A DNA stretch of 64,000 nt from Myxococcota bacterium (GTDB lineage: Bacteria; Myxococcota_A; UBA9160; SMWR01): positions 16,767-80,766 of the forward strand of contig JAKVBI010000029.1 in assembly GCA_022447545.1 (NCBI GenBank). Reading direction: 5' to 3'. Position 1 is the first letter of the stretch; every line of letters starts with the position of its first letter. The translations under genes and the position numbers were made by a program. Of the stretch, positions 35,663 to 47,288 are shown one piece after another. The notes under the pieces are model-generated. The model saw only the letters and a list, made by a program, of their open reading frames with translations, had not been told where the DNA came from and did no database searches.

Positions 35663-38600
35663 CTAGTTGGACATGCGGTCGTGAACGTCCTGCAGAGCTC
35701 GCACCCCGATACTCTCGAGTTGCAGAGCACGAATAGCTCCGATCGCCGAGAGCGCGCCCGCAACCGTCGTGAAATACGGTAGGTTTTTCAGAAGTGCACT
35801 GCGTCGAATCGCCGCAGAATCCCGCACCGATTCTGGCTCTGCGCGTACGGTATTGATCACCAAGTCGACCTCGCCTCCTTCGATCCGCTCGACGACGTCT
35901 CGTTCACCCTTTCCCACTTTGGATACGGGCTCCACTTCGATACCTAGTGCAGCCAGTGATTCAGCCGTTCCCGGTGTAGCGATGACCCTGAAACCGTGCC
36001 GAGCGAGCTCTCGAATCTTCTCGCAGATGGGGGCACGGTCTTCGAGGCGCACAGATACGAGCACGGTCCCTCGAGTCGGAAGGCTATTCCCCGCTTCGAT
36101 CTGCGCTTTCGCATAAGCACGACCAAAGTTCGAGTCGATCCCCATGACTTCGCCCGTGCTTTTCATCTCGGGAGAGAGGAGCGTATCTGCTCCCGGAAAT
36201 TTCACGAAGGGAAAGACGGCTTCTTTGACCGAGAAATGACCAGGCCAACACTCCTCGGTGAAACCGAGTTCTTCGAGACTCGTGCCCACCATGACCAGAG
36301 CTGCCAGTTTTGCCAGAGGAACCCCAATGGCCTTGGAGACGAACGGAACGGTTCGAGATGCACGCGGGTTGACTTCGATCACATAGACCTGAGAGTCCTT
36401 CACCGCGTACTGGACGTTCATGAGACCTCGGACTCCGAGTTCACGTGCCAGTTTTCGGGTGGCTTCCAGGATCTCCTCGATCACCATTCGCGATAGCGAG
36501 TATGGAGGAAGAGAGCACGCACTGTCGCCCGAGTGAACTCCGGCCTGTTCGATGTGCTCCATGATTCCACCGATTACCACCGTCTTGCCGTCTGAAATGG
36601 CATCCACGTCCACTTCGATGGCATCCGCCAAAAACCGATCGATCAGGACCGGATGGTCCTGCGAGGCACGAACCGCATAATGCATGTACTCCGCTAGCGA
36701 TTCTGCATCGTGAACAATTTCCATGGCGCGTCCTCCCAACACGTAGGAGGGACGAACCAGAACGGGATAGCCAATCCTATCGGCCACCTCCTCCGCTTCC
36801 TCGATGCTGCGAGACACTCCTCCCGGTGGGCGCCGAAGCTGAAGCTTGCCCAGCAGTTCATCGAAGCGCTTGCGATCTTCGGCGCGATCAATGGCGTCCG
36901 GGGGAGTACCCAGAATGGGAGCACCTGCTCGCTCCAGTTCCATTGCGAGGGAAAGTGGCGTCTGACCACCGAATTGAACAATCAGGCCGATGGGCTGCTC
37001 CTTCTCCACGATCGCCAGGACGTCTTCGAGAGTGAGTGGCTCGAAATAGAGTCGATCGCTCGTGTCGTAGTCGGTGGAAACGGTCTCGGGGTTGCAATTG
37101 ACCATGACGGTCTCGAAGCCGGTTTCCCGCAGTGCAAACGAAGCGTGGACGCAGCAGTAGTCGAACTCAATCCCCTGCCCGATGCGATTCGGCCCTCCGC
37201 CAAGGATCATCACCTTACGTCGGTCCGACGGTTCAGACTCACATTCCTCCTCATAGGTCGAATAGAGGTATGGCGTATGCGCCTGGAACTCCGCCGCACA
37301 GGTATCGACGCGCTTATATACGGGGAGAACGTCCTCGTTCTTGCGCAGTTCCCGCACCTCGCCCTCACTCATCCCCCAGAGCGTGGCAAGGCGGCGGTCC
37401 GAGAAACCAGCCTGCTTGGCTGTACGGAGCCATGCCCCCCGGTCATTTGGAGAAGAAGCGCTGAGGGCATCCTCCAACCGCACCAACTCCTCCAGGTTTC
37501 GAAGAAACCATGGATCAATCTTACTGCGCTGGTGAACCTCATCGACACCATGACCGCGGCGCATCACCTCAGCGACGGCCCAGATCCGACCGGGACGAGG
37601 CGTCTCGATCTCGGCCCACAGATCATCACCCTGCACTTCCTTGCTTTCGGGACTCTCGAGTCCTGCATGTCCAATCTCGAGGGACCGAATCGCTTTGTGA
37701 AAACTCTCTTTGAAGGTGCGCCCGATGGCCATGGCCTCTCCGACGGACTTCATCTGGGTAGTCAGCGTATTGTCGACTCCCGGAAATTTCTCGAACGTGA
37801 AACGCGGTATCTTCGTTACCACATAGTCGATGCTGGGTTCGAAACTCGCAGGAGTTTCACGGGTGATGTCGTTGCGAATCTCGTCCAGCGTGTATCCCAC
37901 AGCAAGTTTCGCTGCAATCTTCGCAATAGGAAAACCCGTCGCCTTCGAAGCGAGGGCAGAAGAACGTGATACCCGCGGGTTCATCTCGATCACGACGAGA
38001 GCACCGGTGTCGGGATCGACACCGAACTGGATGTTGGACCCCCCCGTATCTACACCGATCTCGCGAATGATCGCGACCGCGGCATCTCTCATCTCCTGGT
38101 ATTCGCGATCCGTCAAGGTCTGCGCAGGTGCAACGGTGATCGAATCCCCTGTGTGTACTCCCATCGGGTCGAAGTTCTCGATGGAGCAGATAATCACCAC
38201 ATTGTCAGAGGTGTCACGCATCACCTCCAACTCGTACTCCTTCCATCCGAGAACACTCTGTTCGATCAGACACGTGTTCGTCGGGGATTGCTGGAGTGCC
38301 CACTCGACCAACTCATCGAAATCGGCATCGCGATAGGCAATGCTTCCACCGGTACCTCCGAGTGTGAAACTGGGCCGGATGATGGCGGGAATCCCCGTAT
38401 CTTTGAGGATCCGACGTGCGTCCTCCAAAGATCTCGCGTACCCGGAACGAGGCATGGCGAGCCCGATCCGAGACATCGCTTCACGGAACTGATTTCGGTC
38501 TTCCGCTTTGTGAATGGCTTCCAAAGACGCGCCGATCAAGTCGACTCCGTACTTGTCCAGAATGCCCGCTTCTGCCAACGAGACGGCAAGGTTCAGAGCC

Positions 38601-38881
38601 GTCTGCCCCCCTAGAGTGGGGAGTATCACATCGGGAGACTCGATCTCGATGATCTTCTCGACACTCTCGACGGTCATGGGCTCGACATAGGTTCGGTCCG
38701 CCGTCTCTGGGTCCGTCATGATCGTGGCAGGGTTCGAATTGACGAGAACGACCCGGTACCCCTCCTCGGTCAGCGCCTTACACGCCTGGGTTCCCGAATA
38801 GTCGAACTCGCAGGCCTGGCCAATTACGATCGGGCCAGAACCAATCAACAGAATCGTCTCGATGTCCGTTCTCTTGGGCAA
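35663..38881 (-). CDS. carB: Carbamoyl-phosphate synthase, large subunit
   Basis: 1072 residues from the TTG at 38881, the length of the E. coli enzyme. The duplicated ATP-grasp synthetase halves are seen: [20 protein letters not shown] at the N-terminus and [20 protein letters not shown] at the middle, each followed by its biotin-carboxylase-like domain, and a C-terminal MGS-like allosteric domain ([18 protein letters not shown]). The TTG gives the conserved start PKRTDIE with AAGGA upstream; an ATG at 38917 would overlap carA by 26 bases. It makes carbamoyl phosphate from glutamine-derived ammonia with CarA. Last pyrimidine gene of the pyrR-carB unit. Confidence 0.97.
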   Translation of the reverse strand: MPKRTDIETILLIGSGPIVIGQACEFDYSGTQACKALTEEGYRVVLVNSNPATIMTDPETADRTYVEPMTVESVEKIIEIESPDVILPTLGGQTALNLAVSLAEAGILDKYGVDLIGASLEAIHKAEDRNQFREAMSRIGLAMPRSGYARSLEDARRILKDTGIPAIIRPSFTLGGTGGSIAYRDADFDELVEWALQQSPTNTCLIEQSVLGWKEYELEVMRDTSDNVVIICSIENFDPMGVHTGDSITVAPAQTLTDREYQEMRDAAVAIIREIGVDTGGSNIQFGVDPDTGALVVIEMNPRVSRSSALASKATGFPIAKIAAKLAVGYTLDEIRNDITRETPASFEPSIDYVVTKIPRFTFEKFPGVDNTLTTQMKSVGEAMAIGRTFKESFHKAIRSLEIGHAGLESPESKEVQGDDLWAEIETPRPGRIWAVAEVMRRGHGVDEVHQRSKIDPWFLRNLEELVRLEDALSASSPNDRGAWLRTAKQAGFSDRRLATLWGMSEGEVRELRKNEDVLPVYKRVDTCAAEFQAHTPYLYSTYEEECESEPSDRRKVMILGGGPNRIGQGIEFDYCCVHASFALRETGFETVMVNCNPETVSTDYDTSDRLYFEPLTLEDVLAIVEKEQPIGLIVQFGGQTPLSLAMELERAGAPILGTPPDAIDRAEDRKRFDELLGKLQLRRPPGGVSRSIEEAEEVADRIGYPVLVRPSYVLGGRAMEIVHDAESLAEYMHYAVRASQDHPVLIDRFLADAIEVDVDAISDGKTVVIGGIMEHIEQAGVHSGDSACSLPPYSLSRMVIEEILEATRKLARELGVRGLMNVQYAVKDSQVYVIEVNPRASRTVPFVSKAIGVPLAKLAALVMVGTSLEELGFTEECWPGHFSVKEAVFPFVKFPGADTLLSPEMKSTGEVMGIDSNFGRAYAKAQIEAGNSLPTRGTVLVSVRLEDRAPICEKIRELARHGFRVIATPGTAESLAALGIEVEPVSKVGKGERDVVERIEGGEVDLVINTVRAEPESVRDSAAIRRSALLKNLPYFTTVAGALSAIGAIRALQLESIGVRALQDVHDRMSN

Positions 38882-38891
38882 GCTGGTTCCT

Positions 38892-40097
38892 TCACATTCC
38901 CCGGGCGACCTGGGCACCCGTCACAGACTCACCCGCCTTGTGTCGCGCGACCATTTCCCGGAACCGGTCAAAAAAGTATGCGGCGTCGTGGGGTCCCGGT
39001 GACGCCTCCGGGTGATACTGCACTGAGAACAGTGGCCGCTCGACGTGAGCCAGCCCCTCGACAGTCTCATCATTCAGATTGATGTGCGTGACTTCGACCG
39101 GTTCTCCAGCGCCTCGAAGAGATTCGGCATCCACCGCGTAGCCGTGATTCTCGGCGCAGATCGCGACCTTTTTGGTCACCGTATCCTGCCCCGGTTGATT
39201 TCCCCCATGATGACCGAATTTGAGTTTTCGGGTCGTTCCGCCGAGCGCCAACGCCAAGATCTGATGACCCAGGCAGATCCCAAAGACAGGTTTCCTGTCG
39301 GCCAGAGTGCGAACATTCTGGCGGACGCCCTGGACAGCGGCTGGATCTCCAGGTCCGTTGGATAAAAAGATCGCATCGGGTTCGAGAGCAAGAACTTCCT
39401 CGGCACTCGTAGTCGCTGGAACCACCGTAACATCGAATCCCTGTTCGACCAGGCGCCTCAGGATGTTCCGCTTGATCCCAAAATCGTAGGCAACGAGGCG
39501 AAAGGTCGGACCAGGCCTGGAGGGACGCGGCACCTGACCATCGATGCCCTTCCAGATTCCCTCTTCCCAACGATAGGACTCCTGGCAAGTCACCTCTGCA
39601 ACGAGATCCCGTCCATCCAAACCGGGGCTCTCACGTGCAAATTCCACTCCCTGCTCGGGCGTCATCGCATCCGAGTCCGTGCACGCAACGCCGACCTGAG
39701 CCCCCCCGTCTCGAATCCTGCGTACCAGCGCACGGGTATCGAAACCCGAGATGCCCGGAATTCCATGCCGCATCAAGTACGCGTCCAACGACTCTTGCGC
39801 ACGCCAGTTACTGGGGTCGTGGAAGACCTCGCGCGCGATGAACGCCTGGAGAAAGGGACGATTCGATTCTTCGTCCTCGGGATTGACCCCCACGTTCCCG
39901 ATCTGCGTGTACGTCATTGCAACGACCTGTCCCGCATACGAGGGATCCGTCAGGATTTCCTGATAACCGGTCATGCTGGTGTTAAAACAGACCTCACCCA
40001 CGCCGACTCCGGTCCCACCAAAGGCCTGGCCCCTGTAGATCGTCCCATCAGCAAGTGCAAGAAAAGCAGACTTGGGTGTTTCGTTGTGCTGACTCAC
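38892..40097 (-). CDS. carA: Carbamoyl-phosphate synthase, small (glutaminase) subunit
   Basis: 401 residues. An N-terminal CarA-specific domain ([15 protein letters not shown]) and a class I glutamine amidotransferase with nucleophile C275 in FGICLGHQ and the His-Glu pair in [10 protein letters not shown]. It supplies ammonia to CarB. The start is GTG at 40097, overlapping the pyrC stop as GTGA; carB follows after ten bases. Confidence 0.97.
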   Translation of the reverse strand: MSQHNETPKSAFLALADGTIYRGQAFGGTGVGVGEVCFNTSMTGYQEILTDPSYAGQVVAMTYTQIGNVGVNPEDEESNRPFLQAFIAREVFHDPSNWRAQESLDAYLMRHGIPGISGFDTRALVRRIRDGGAQVGVACTDSDAMTPEQGVEFARESPGLDGRDLVAEVTCQESYRWEEGIWKGIDGQVPRPSRPGPTFRLVAYDFGIKRNILRRLVEQGFDVTVVPATTSAEEVLALEPDAIFLSNGPGDPAAVQGVRQNVRTLADRKPVFGICLGHQILALALGGTTRKLKFGHHGGNQPGQDTVTKKVAICAENHGYAVDAESLRGAGEPVEVTHINLNDETVEGLAHVERPLFSVQYHPEASPGPHDAAYFFDRFREMVARHKAGESVTGAQVARGM

Positions 40098-41389
40098 GGA
40101 ACGAGAACTCCACGATCGACGTGGTAGACGAGTCGACCGCCGACGATAGTTGCGACCGTTCTCCCCACCAGCTGCCTTCCAGCCCAGGGAGAATTTCGGC
40201 TCTTGGAATACCCTTTGGCGGGGTCATAGGTCCAGTTGCGTTCGGGGTCGATGATGACCACGTCGGCTGGCTCGCCCACAGCAAGACTACCACCCTGCTG
40301 ACCCAGGATTCTCGCGGGATGGGTAGACATGCGGCGAACGAGCTCGATGGGAGTGATCTCACCAGTTCGAACCAGATCAAGCACAACGGGCACCGCAGTC
40401 TCAAAACCGATCATTCCGTGTGGCGCGATTGTGTATTCCTGATCCTTCTCATGGACCGCATGCGGGGCATGATCCGTTGCGATGGCGTCGAGAGTTCCAT
40501 CGCACAGCGCCTCACGGCATGCACGCACGTCCTCGGCGGAACGCAGCGGTGGCGCGACCTTCGTATTTGTATCGAAACCCAAAGCCTCCTCGTCCGTCAG
40601 AGTGAGGTGATGCGGCGTGACCTCTCCCGTGACATTCAATCCACGGTCACGAGCCTGGCGAATCGTTTCCACGGCACCTGCTGTTGAAACGTGAGCCACA
40701 TGGAGGCGAGCTCCCGTAATCTCGGCCAACATGACATCGCGCGAAACGTGAACACTCTCGGCGACCGCGGGATTTCCGGGCAACCCGAGCTTCGTAGAAA
40801 CAGGGCCCTCGTTGACCACACCGTCGTTGACGAGAGTTCGATCTTCACAGTGCACCACCACGGGAACATCGACCAGTCTCGAGTACTCCAATACGCGGCG
40901 CATTAAACCACTATCCATGATGGTCCGACCATCATCGCTGAACGCGACCGCACCGGCCTCGACCAAGGCCGACATCTCGGTCATGACTTCTCCCTTGAGG
41001 CCGCGTGTCGCTGCCGCCACCGGGTATATCCGCACGGGTGAGTCGTGACGAGCCCGATCGATGATAAAATCGGTCGTTGCAGGTTCGTCATTCACCGGAT
41101 CTGTGTTCGCCATACAAGCGATGGCTGTGAAACCTCCCGCAGCAGCCGAGCGCCCTCCAGATGCGATGTCTTCCTTGTGTTCCTGGCCAGGCTCTCGCAG
41201 GTGGCAGTGAAGATCTACCAACCCCGGAGACACCCAGCAGTGGGTTGCATCGATGACCTCTGCACCTCGCGTCTCGAGGTCCTCCCCGAACTCGGCGATT
41301 CGGCCATCCTGGATCAGAAGATCGCGCGTCTCGTCGCAGCCCGAAGCGGGATCGATCAACCTTCCGCCGCGAATCAGAATCCGGTTCAC
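40094..41389 (-). CDS. pyrC: Dihydroorotase
   Basis: 431-residue zinc amidohydrolase of the longer (type I) class, closing carbamoyl-aspartate to dihydroorotate. The metal-binding HxH is H61/H63 in [18 protein letters not shown], followed by AFSDDGRT and the catalytic Asp in [11 protein letters not shown] start overlapping the pyrB stop (GTGA), so it is coupled to pyrB, with which class I dihydroorotases often form a complex. Confidence 0.96.
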   Translation of the reverse strand: MNRILIRGGRLIDPASGCDETRDLLIQDGRIAEFGEDLETRGAEVIDATHCWVSPGLVDLHCHLREPGQEHKEDIASGGRSAAAGGFTAIACMANTDPVNDEPATTDFIIDRARHDSPVRIYPVAAATRGLKGEVMTEMSALVEAGAVAFSDDGRTIMDSGLMRRVLEYSRLVDVPVVVHCEDRTLVNDGVVNEGPVSTKLGLPGNPAVAESVHVSRDVMLAEITGARLHVAHVSTAGAVETIRQARDRGLNVTGEVTPHHLTLTDEEALGFDTNTKVAPPLRSAEDVRACREALCDGTLDAIATDHAPHAVHEKDQEYTIAPHGMIGFETAVPVVLDLVRTGEITPIELVRRMSTHPARILGQQGGSLAVGEPADVVIIDPERNWTYDPAKGYSKSRNSPWAGRQLVGRTVATIVGGRLVYHVDRGVLVP

Positions 41390-42342
41390 GCATCACCCCC
41401 GTCTTCTTGAGGTGCCGCAACGGAACGTCGCCTTCGACCGGTGATGAGATACAGAACGGCCATCCGGATGGCCACGCCGTTGCGCACCTGATCCAAGATC
41501 ACACTGGGCCGGTGATCGGTCAGATCGTGCGACAACTCGACTCCCCGATTGACAGGGCCCGGGTGCATCACGATCGCATCTTCCTTGGCAAAATTGAGCT
41601 TTGCGCGATCGATACCGAAGGTATTCGAGTACTCGCGCACGCTGGGCAGAAAAGAACCCGTCAGGCGCTCGTTTTGAATTCTCAATGCCATGACGACATC
41701 GGCACCGTCGAGCGCTTCGCGAAGGGACGTAAAGGCCTTGACCCCGAAAGATTCGATGAAGGGAGGAATCATGGTGGGAGGAGCCGCGACACGAACCTCC
41801 GCTCCCATCTTGGAGAACCCATAGATATTCGAACGAGCGACCCGTGAGTGCAGAATGTCCCCTACGATGGCGACGGTCAGGCCATCGATGCGCCCTTTTT
41901 CCTGGATGACTGTGAACAGATCGAGCAAAGCCTGGGTAGGGTGCTCACGAGCCCCATCACCAGCGTTGACAACCGGTGCCTCGAGCACCTCTGCAATTCG
42001 GTGGGGCACGCCGGCAACGGAGTGCCTGACCACGACCGCATCCGGGTCCATCGCATCCAGTGTACGTGCGGTGTCGAGGATGCTTTCAGCCTTCTTCAAG
42101 CTTGAGGTAGAGGGTGAAAAGTTGATCACGTCGGCCGATAGACGCTTTCCGGCAATTTCGAAACTCGCCCGGGTACGTGTCGAAGATTCGAAAAACAGGT
42201 TCACGATCGTCCGCCCTCGAAGGGTCGGGACCTTCTTCACCTCGCGATTGCTCACCTCGCGCATGTGCTCTGCGGTCTCCAGAATCCGCTCGATTTCATC
42301 CCGATCGAGATCCTCGATACCCAAGAGGTCTCTTCCGATCAT
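41386..42342 (-). CDS. pyrB: Aspartate carbamoyltransferase, catalytic chain
   Basis: 318 residues. Carbamoyl-phosphate loop [13 protein letters not shown] (51-62), the mobile K83/K84 (SLKKAES), HPTQALLD, and the aspartate-binding region around RLTGSFLPS. No regulatory pyrI gene follows. The start ATG overlaps the pyrR stop by four bases and the stop overlaps pyrC. Confidence 0.96.
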   Translation of the reverse strand: MIGRDLLGIEDLDRDEIERILETAEHMREVSNREVKKVPTLRGRTIVNLFFESSTRTRASFEIAGKRLSADVINFSPSTSSLKKAESILDTARTLDAMDPDAVVVRHSVAGVPHRIAEVLEAPVVNAGDGAREHPTQALLDLFTVIQEKGRIDGLTVAIVGDILHSRVARSNIYGFSKMGAEVRVAAPPTMIPPFIESFGVKAFTSLREALDGADVVMALRIQNERLTGSFLPSVREYSNTFGIDRAKLNFAKEDAIVMHPGPVNRGVELSHDLTDHRPSVILDQVRNGVAIRMAVLYLITGRRRRSVAAPQEDGGDA

Positions 42343-43010
42343 GCCCCCCTCCCGGTAGCCGACACGGAAGACGTTTCGGCCCGTTTGGCGCGTGAAAGAA
42401 CAACGATCTCCAGTGCACCGTCCCCGTCGGAAAGGGTTCCCTGCAATCGAACCATCTCACTCGAACGAGTCGGCAGGTTCTTTCCGACGAAATCGATCTT
42501 GATGGGAAGCTCGCGGTGCCCGCGATCGACGAGGCCCACCACTTGAACCGAACGGGGACGACCAAAGTCCATCAACGCATCCATGGCAGCGCGAATGGTC
42601 CGTCCAGTCTTGACGACATCATCCACCAGCACCACGATCCTGTCGTCGACTTCCGAAGGCATCACGGTCTCACGGAGGGCTGGGCGCTCCGAGCGAGTCG
42701 CGAGATCGTCCCGATACAGGGTCGTATCGAGCACACCCACTTCGACCTCGACCCCCGCAATCTCGTGAATGTTCTCGGCGAGTTGACGCGCCAGTGGAAC
42801 TCCACCGTTTGGGATCGCGACCAGGTAGAGGAGCTCAGGGGCCTCGTTTCGCTCGAGAATCTCGTGGGACATCCGCATGAGGGCGCGCCGAATCCCACGG
42901 TCTTCGAATACAACGCGAATGGCGCTGTCGGAACTTTCATCCACCACAGCAGCTGTGGCGGTGGTTCGACCGGTGATCTGCCCCTCGCGGGGACCCGATT
43001 CTTGCGTCAC
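42339..43010 (-). CDS. pyrR: PyrR bifunctional pyr operon regulator / uracil phosphoribosyltransferase
   Basis: 223 residues from the GTG at 43010. PRT-fold with the PRPP-binding loop [17 protein letters not shown] (126-142) and the N-terminal [16 protein letters not shown] typical of PyrR. In the family it binds a hairpin in pyr mRNA when UMP is high. There is about 35 extra residues before the conserved part. The GTG is chosen because the PyrR-binding hairpin with GGAG and AAAGG ends ten bases before it; no ATG is available in frame in the leader. It heads pyrR-pyrB-pyrC-carA-carB with overlapping junctions, so repression here would reduce the whole operon. Confidence 0.93.
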   Translation of the reverse strand: MTQESGPREGQITGRTTATAAVVDESSDSAIRVVFEDRGIRRALMRMSHEILERNEAPELLYLVAIPNGGVPLARQLAENIHEIAGVEVEVGVLDTTLYRDDLATRSERPALRETVMPSEVDDRIVVLVDDVVKTGRTIRAAMDALMDFGRPRSVQVVGLVDRGHRELPIKIDFVGKNLPTRSSEMVRLQGTLSDGDGALEIVVLSRAKRAETSSVSATGRGA

Positions 43011-43020
43011 GGAGGGCGCG

Positions 43021-43053
43021 CCTTTCTCCGACTCACTGGACGGAATTAAAAGG
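43021..43053 (-). promoter_or_regulatory. PyrR-binding RNA hairpin in the pyr leader
   Basis: On the minus strand: a lower stem CCTTT (43053-43049) / AAAGG (43025-43021), an asymmetric internal loop, an upper stem CCG/CGG, and the apical loop TCCAGTGAGT. This matches the PyrR-binding loop consensus (GUCCAGAGAGGCU-type loop with a purine-rich bulge). The 3' arm (GGAGAAAGG) doubles as the likely Shine-Dalgarno of pyrR, ten bases before the GTG, so PyrR-UMP binding should block translation rather than act by terminator formation; no terminator follows. Confidence 0.75.
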
Positions 43054-43067
43054 GCTCTTCGATGAGC

Positions 43068-43096
43068 ATCATACCAGCTCACCGTGGGGGGGCCAA
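43068..43096 (-). promoter_or_regulatory. Sigma70-type promoter of the pyr operon
   Basis: -35 TTGGCC (43096-43091), 17-base spacer, -10 TATGAT (43073-43068). Predicted transcription start is about 43060, a few bases before the PyrR hairpin, giving a leader of about 50 bases. Lies in the gap between lepB and pyrR. Confidence 0.65.
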
Positions 43097-43201
43097 GCAC
43101 AGAGACGGTCTCGAGCACCGAAGAAACGAAATACAAACAGCGTTCGGGCTTAACCAACAGAGGCGGCGCCCCGATCGCCGGCAACACGGGTTCCCCCTCC
43201 C

Positions 43202-44047
43202 CTACTCGATGGATGCCCCCAAGCGGTTCCAGCGCATCTGCTCGTCCAGAAGTCGAGGCCAGATGAATGGATTCAGGAGTTCCCCCCAGTTTCCGTCCCA
43301 ATCCCAGGACCAGTAGATGAGAAAAGCGGGACCCCGAATCTCCTCCTCACGGACCGTTCCCCACACTCGGCTGTCCTTGGAGTAATCCCGATTGTCGCCA
43401 AGCACGAAATACCGGCCCGGAGGCACTTGGATGGAATTCCAGGGTGGCCCCTCGGCATCAGGATCATCGACGGTGCGAAATCTGCGATCCGGAAGGACGG
43501 TCTCGTGGACGCTCAACGTCTGTCCCTCTTCATCAACGAAAACATCTCCCGTAAGGCGATCTTCGATCCGCACACCATTGACGTGAAGCGCGCCATCCCG
43601 GTACTCGAGTCGATCGCCGGGTAAGCCCATGATGCGCTTAACGAATTGTTCACGGGAAAACCCCGGACGAGAGTCAACGGGGAAGGTTTCGCTCCCTCTC
43701 TTCGCCACAGTGAAGACCACGACATCGCCCCGTCGAGGCTTCCTCAACCCCGGCAATCGAAAGTCGAGAAAGGGAAGGTCGATTCCGTAGATGAATCGAT
43801 TGACGAAGAGGTGATCTCCGATCAAGAGAGTAGGGAGCATCGAGCCCGAGGGAATCCTGAATGGCTCGACGATGACCGCGCGAATCGCCAATGCAACAAC
43901 AACTGCCAACAGCAGAGTGATCAAATGCTCTCGAAGTGCCCCTCGCGCCGGTTCACCGAGTTCTCTTCCATCCGATTTCTTTTCCGTCCACTCACTTCCG
44001 TCGTTGCGCGACTTTTCATCGAAATCATCGGAATTTCGGGAATTCAC
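43202..44047 (-). CDS. lepB: Signal peptidase I
   Basis: 281 residues. A hydrophilic N-terminus of about 40 residues, one membrane helix (about 41-60), then the periplasmic catalytic domain: PSGSMLPTL with nucleophile S69, [11 protein letters not shown] with general base K137, and the box E motif [12 protein letters not shown]. It removes signal peptides of secreted proteins. GTG start overlapping the lepA stop (GTGA), the same lepA-lepB order as in E. coli. The pyr promoter follows its stop. Confidence 0.95.
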   Translation of the reverse strand: MNSRNSDDFDEKSRNDGSEWTEKKSDGRELGEPARGALREHLITLLLAVVVALAIRAVIVEPFRIPSGSMLPTLLIGDHLFVNRFIYGIDLPFLDFRLPGLRKPRRGDVVVFTVAKRGSETFPVDSRPGFSREQFVKRIMGLPGDRLEYRDGALHVNGVRIEDRLTGDVFVDEEGQTLSVHETVLPDRRFRTVDDPDAEGPPWNSIQVPPGRYFVLGDNRDYSKDSRVWGTVREEEIRGPAFLIYWSWDWDGNWGELLNPFIWPRLLDEQMRWNRLGASIE

Positions 44048-45846
44048 GTCTCATCCAGCTTGAGCGCGGCGAGGAAGGCTTCCTGGGGAATCTCTACAGA
44101 CCCCACTCGCTTCATCCGTCGTTTTCCCTCCTTCTGCCTTTCGAGGAGTTTCCGTTTACGAGAAATGTCACCGCCATAGCACTTTGCAGTCACGTTCTTG
44201 CGTAGTGCCTTGACTGTCGTGCGCGCAATGACTCTGGATCCAACGGCTGCCTGGAGGGCCACTTCGAACATCTGGCGAGGAATGAACTCTTTGAGTTTTC
44301 GGACCAAGTCCGTTCCCCGACGGTGCGCATCGTCCCGATGGACGATGAGGGACAGTGCGTCCACGGGTTGACCATTGACCAAAACATCGAGCTTGACGAG
44401 ATTCGCCGCGTGGTATCCGATCAACTCATAGTCGAAGGAACCGTAACCGCGAGTGACACTCTTGATTCGATCGTGGAAGTCGAGAACGATTTCCGCCAGA
44501 GGAATCTCGTAGCGAATCTGGACACGGGATCCGTGGTGTGCCATGTCACGCTGATTTCCATGACGATCCTGACAGAGAGTGAGAACACCCCCTACGTACT
44601 CGTCAGGGGTGTGGATAGTAGCCAGGATCATCGGCTCTTCGATGCGATTGAACTCACCCGGATCCGGCAATGCCGAAGGACTATCGATCTCGAAGTCTTC
44701 GCCGTCATTCATGACGACCCGGTAACGAACCGTTGGAACCGTGGTCACCAGATCCAGATCGTATTCGCGTTCAAGACGTTCCTGGACGATCTCGGAATGG
44801 AGAAAGCCCAGGAACCCACAGCGGAAACCAAACCCCAGAGCCTCACTGACCTCCGGCTCATAGGTCAGCGAGGCATCGTTCAGGCGAAGCTTCTCGAGCG
44901 CGACTTTCAGCGCTTCGTAATCCTCTGAGACCACCGGATAGAGGCCTGAGAAGACCATGGACTTCGCTTCCTGAAAGCCCGGGAGAGGCTCGGGCAATTC
45001 CTTGCCCGCGCGACACAATGTGTCCCCGACATGAACGTCCGCCAGTGTCTTGATTCCGGCGGTGACGACGCCCACCTCTCCCGCGCGAAGTCGCTTCACC
45101 TTCCTGGGGTGAGGGTCGATGACATGCAGATCCTGAACTTCCCGCTCTTGGCCGTGCGCCATCATGCGAAGCGGATCGTCCTTACGCATCTCCCCATCAA
45201 TGACGCGGACGAGCATGGCAGCCCCAACATAGGGGTCGAACCAAGAATCGAATACCAATGCCCGAAGAGGACCGTCCGGGTCTCCACTTGGTGCCGGCAC
45301 TTTCTCCACGATCGCCTCGAGGAGTTCTTCTATTCCACTACCTGCCTTCGCGGATACAGCAAGAACGTCAGCAGCATCCAAGCCGACCACATTCTCGATC
45401 TCCTCTGCGACACGATCAGGATCCGCCGATGGCAGATCGATCTTGTTCACGACAGGAACGATCTCGAGGCCAGCGTCCACAGCGAGGTAGGCATTCGCCA
45501 GAGTTTGAGCCTCGATCCCCTGGGCCGCATCCACGACCAACACTGCGCCCTCGCAAGCGTGAAGGGCCCGTGAAACCTCGTATGAAAAGTCGACATGGCC
45601 TGGCGTGTCGATGAGATTCAACAGGTACTCTTTTCCGTCTCGGGCCCTATAGACCATGCGAACGGTCTGGGCCTTGATCGTGATCCCTCGCTCCCGTTCG
45701 AGATCCATGTTGTCTAGGAATTGGTCGCGCCGTTCACGGGGCGCAATGGCACTCGTCGCCTCCAGGAGTCGGTCGGCCAAAGTGCTCTTACCGTGGTCGA
45801 TATGCGCGACGATGCAGAAGTTCCGGATGCAACTAGCGTCGATCAT
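44044..45846 (-). CDS. lepA: Elongation factor 4 (LepA)
   Basis: 600 residues, the usual length. A translational GTPase with G1 [11 protein letters not shown]3 DTPGHVDF, G4 NKIDLP, EF-G-like domains and the LepA-specific C-terminal domain ending in the basic [20 protein letters not shown]. Involved in 30S biogenesis and back-translocation. Its ATG overlaps the rfbD stop as TAATG; its stop overlaps lepB. Confidence 0.97.
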   Translation of the reverse strand: MIDASCIRNFCIVAHIDHGKSTLADRLLEATSAIAPRERRDQFLDNMDLERERGITIKAQTVRMVYRARDGKEYLLNLIDTPGHVDFSYEVSRALHACEGAVLVVDAAQGIEAQTLANAYLAVDAGLEIVPVVNKIDLPSADPDRVAEEIENVVGLDAADVLAVSAKAGSGIEELLEAIVEKVPAPSGDPDGPLRALVFDSWFDPYVGAAMLVRVIDGEMRKDDPLRMMAHGQEREVQDLHVIDPHPRKVKRLRAGEVGVVTAGIKTLADVHVGDTLCRAGKELPEPLPGFQEAKSMVFSGLYPVVSEDYEALKVALEKLRLNDASLTYEPEVSEALGFGFRCGFLGFLHSEIVQERLEREYDLDLVTTVPTVRYRVVMNDGEDFEIDSPSALPDPGEFNRIEEPMILATIHTPDEYVGGVLTLCQDRHGNQRDMAHHGSRVQIRYEIPLAEIVLDFHDRIKSVTRGYGSFDYELIGYHAANLVKLDVLVNGQPVDALSLIVHRDDAHRRGTDLVRKLKEFIPRQMFEVALQAAVGSRVIARTTVKALRKNVTAKCYGGDISRKRKLLERQKEGKRRMKRVGSVEIPQEAFLAALKLDET

Positions 45847-46745
45847 TATCCACTTCGCACATTCATGGGTGAGGCCTCGGAGCGTAGATACTCCAAGGCT
45901 CCCTCACGCCAATCTCGTAGGACCACCCCGAGGGCAGCGGCCTTCGAACAATCAAGGACGGAATTAGCAGGGCGAGGAGCGGGCAGATCGAGGTCCTTCG
46001 TCTTCAACCGTTCGATCTCAAGTTCTGGAGCACCGGCTTCATCGACACACAAGCGTGCGAGGTCCCACCAGGTCGCTTCGCCAGCATTCGAAAGGTGAAA
46101 CAAACCTCCACCTCCGGAAGCCACGAGAGCACGTAGACCTTCGGCAAGATCTGCTGCGTATGTGGGGCTCCCGCGCTGATCATCCACGACCCGGAGTGGA
46201 CCGTCGGCTTCTCCGTTTCGTCTGAGTTGAACCTGCCCGATGATCGCGCCAATAAAGTTTCTGCCACGACCGAATACCCAGCTTGTACGAACCACCAGAA
46301 ATCCCGAATCCTTGGAAAGTACTCGCTCCTCCCCTTCGAGCTTGGTGCGACCGTAGGTCGATCGGGGTCCCGTGGGATCATCTTCACGGTAAGGCCGGCC
46401 CGCCTCACCGGGGAACACGTAGTCAGTAGAGATGTGAACCAGTTTCGCCCCGATACTCCGACACTCTGCGGCCAACAATCCTGGCGCGACCGCATTGACC
46501 TGAGTGGCCTCGTCTATTTCCGTCTCACAACGGTCGACGTGGGTATAGGCGGCGGCATTCACGACAACATCGGGAGGTTCAGAAAGATCGCCGAAAAACC
46601 TCGAGACAGATTCCGGGTTCGCTATGTCGAGACCCCGATGGTCTGGTGATCCAATGATCCGATCCACGGGTGACGCGTTGAGAGAGGAAACCAATGCACT
46701 CCCCAACTGCCCTCCGCTTCCCGTGATGATCCATCTCGTAGACAT
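45846..46745 (-). CDS. rfbD: dTDP-4-dehydrorhamnose reductase
   Basis: 299 residues, a short-chain dehydrogenase/reductase that makes dTDP-L-rhamnose. Cofactor loop [22 protein letters not shown], and the catalytic YGRTK pair. The rfbA, B and C genes are not in the window; this copy is inserted between the SPOR gene and lepA. The first in-frame start is a TTG, and the adjacent ATG at 46745 is preferred. Stop and lepA start share one base. Confidence 0.9.
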   Translation of the reverse strand: MSTRWIITGSGGQLGSALVSSLNASPVDRIIGSPDHRGLDIANPESVSRFFGDLSEPPDVVVNAAAYTHVDRCETEIDEATQVNAVAPGLLAAECRSIGAKLVHISTDYVFPGEAGRPYREDDPTGPRSTYGRTKLEGEERVLSKDSGFLVVRTSWVFGRGRNFIGAIIGQVQLRRNGEADGPLRVVDDQRGSPTYAADLAEGLRALVASGGGGLFHLSNAGEATWWDLARLCVDEAGAPELEIERLKTKDLDLPAPRPANSVLDCSKAAALGVVLRDWREGALEYLRSEASPMNVRSG

Positions 46746-46766
46746 CAAATCGGCTTCCCAAAAAAC

Positions 46767-47288
46767 CTACCCACCATGCTTCTCTGTCAACACCCAAGTC
46801 GGAAGCTCTTCTTCCGACTTGAGCCGATCTGCAACTCTTCGAGCGTGTTCGGAGGATTGCAAGGGCCCCACCCTGACCCGCCAACGCGCATCACCTGAGT
46901 CGGCCCCGGGCGACAAGTAGACTTCATAGCCCTTGCCCCTCAGGCGCTGGGCCAGACTTTCGGCAACCTTACTATCGGAAAAGGCTCCCACCTGAACGGC
47001 CATCCGATCGAGTCTCGGTGGCGGGGCGCTGGAAACTGGAGGAGTTGGAGATAAAGACGTCCATGGTTGCCGCGTGGGCTGGGCCTCTGCGACGTCTATC
47101 GGATTCGGCAGCGAGGCAGGCATCTCGACCACCGTCTCGTCCTCGCCGTCCACCAAGTATCGGGCGACCAGTTCCGGCTCTTCCCACACCCCCCCCCCCA
47201 AGAGTCCCAAACCAAACCCCGCAAGCGCCAGAACGAGGAGCCCCAGGACCGTGGCCAGAATTCCGCCTTCATTCGACCGCGATGCCAT
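46767..47288 (-). CDS. SPOR-domain membrane protein
   Basis: 173 residues: cytoplasmic N-terminus, one membrane helix (about 10-32), a Pro/Ser/Thr-rich linker, and a C-terminal SPOR domain (about 95-170) beginning RMAVQVGAFSDSKVAESLAQRL. SPOR domains bind denuded septal peptidoglycan, so the protein is expected at the division site. The ATG at 47288 overlaps the argS TGA (TGATG). SPOR genes next to argS are common in proteobacteria (FtsN-like position), and ftsB lies just upstream. Confidence 0.88.
   Translation of the reverse strand: MASRSNEGGILATVLGLLVLALAGFGLGLLGGGVWEEPELVARYLVDGEDETVVEMPASLPNPIDVAEAQPTRQPWTSLSPTPPVSSAPPPRLDRMAVQVGAFSDSKVAESLAQRLRGKGYEVYLSPGADSGDARWRVRVGPLQSSEHARRVADRLKSEEELPTWVLTEKHGG

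Noticed and set aside
38882-38917. ATG start for carB at 38917
   Set aside because: Would overlap carA by 26 bases and add residues not found in CarB; TTG 38881 with AAGGA gives the conserved N-terminus.
43011-43301. N-terminal extension of pyrR up to 43301
   Set aside because: It runs through the promoter, the PyrR hairpin and the lepB end; translation is not protein-like.
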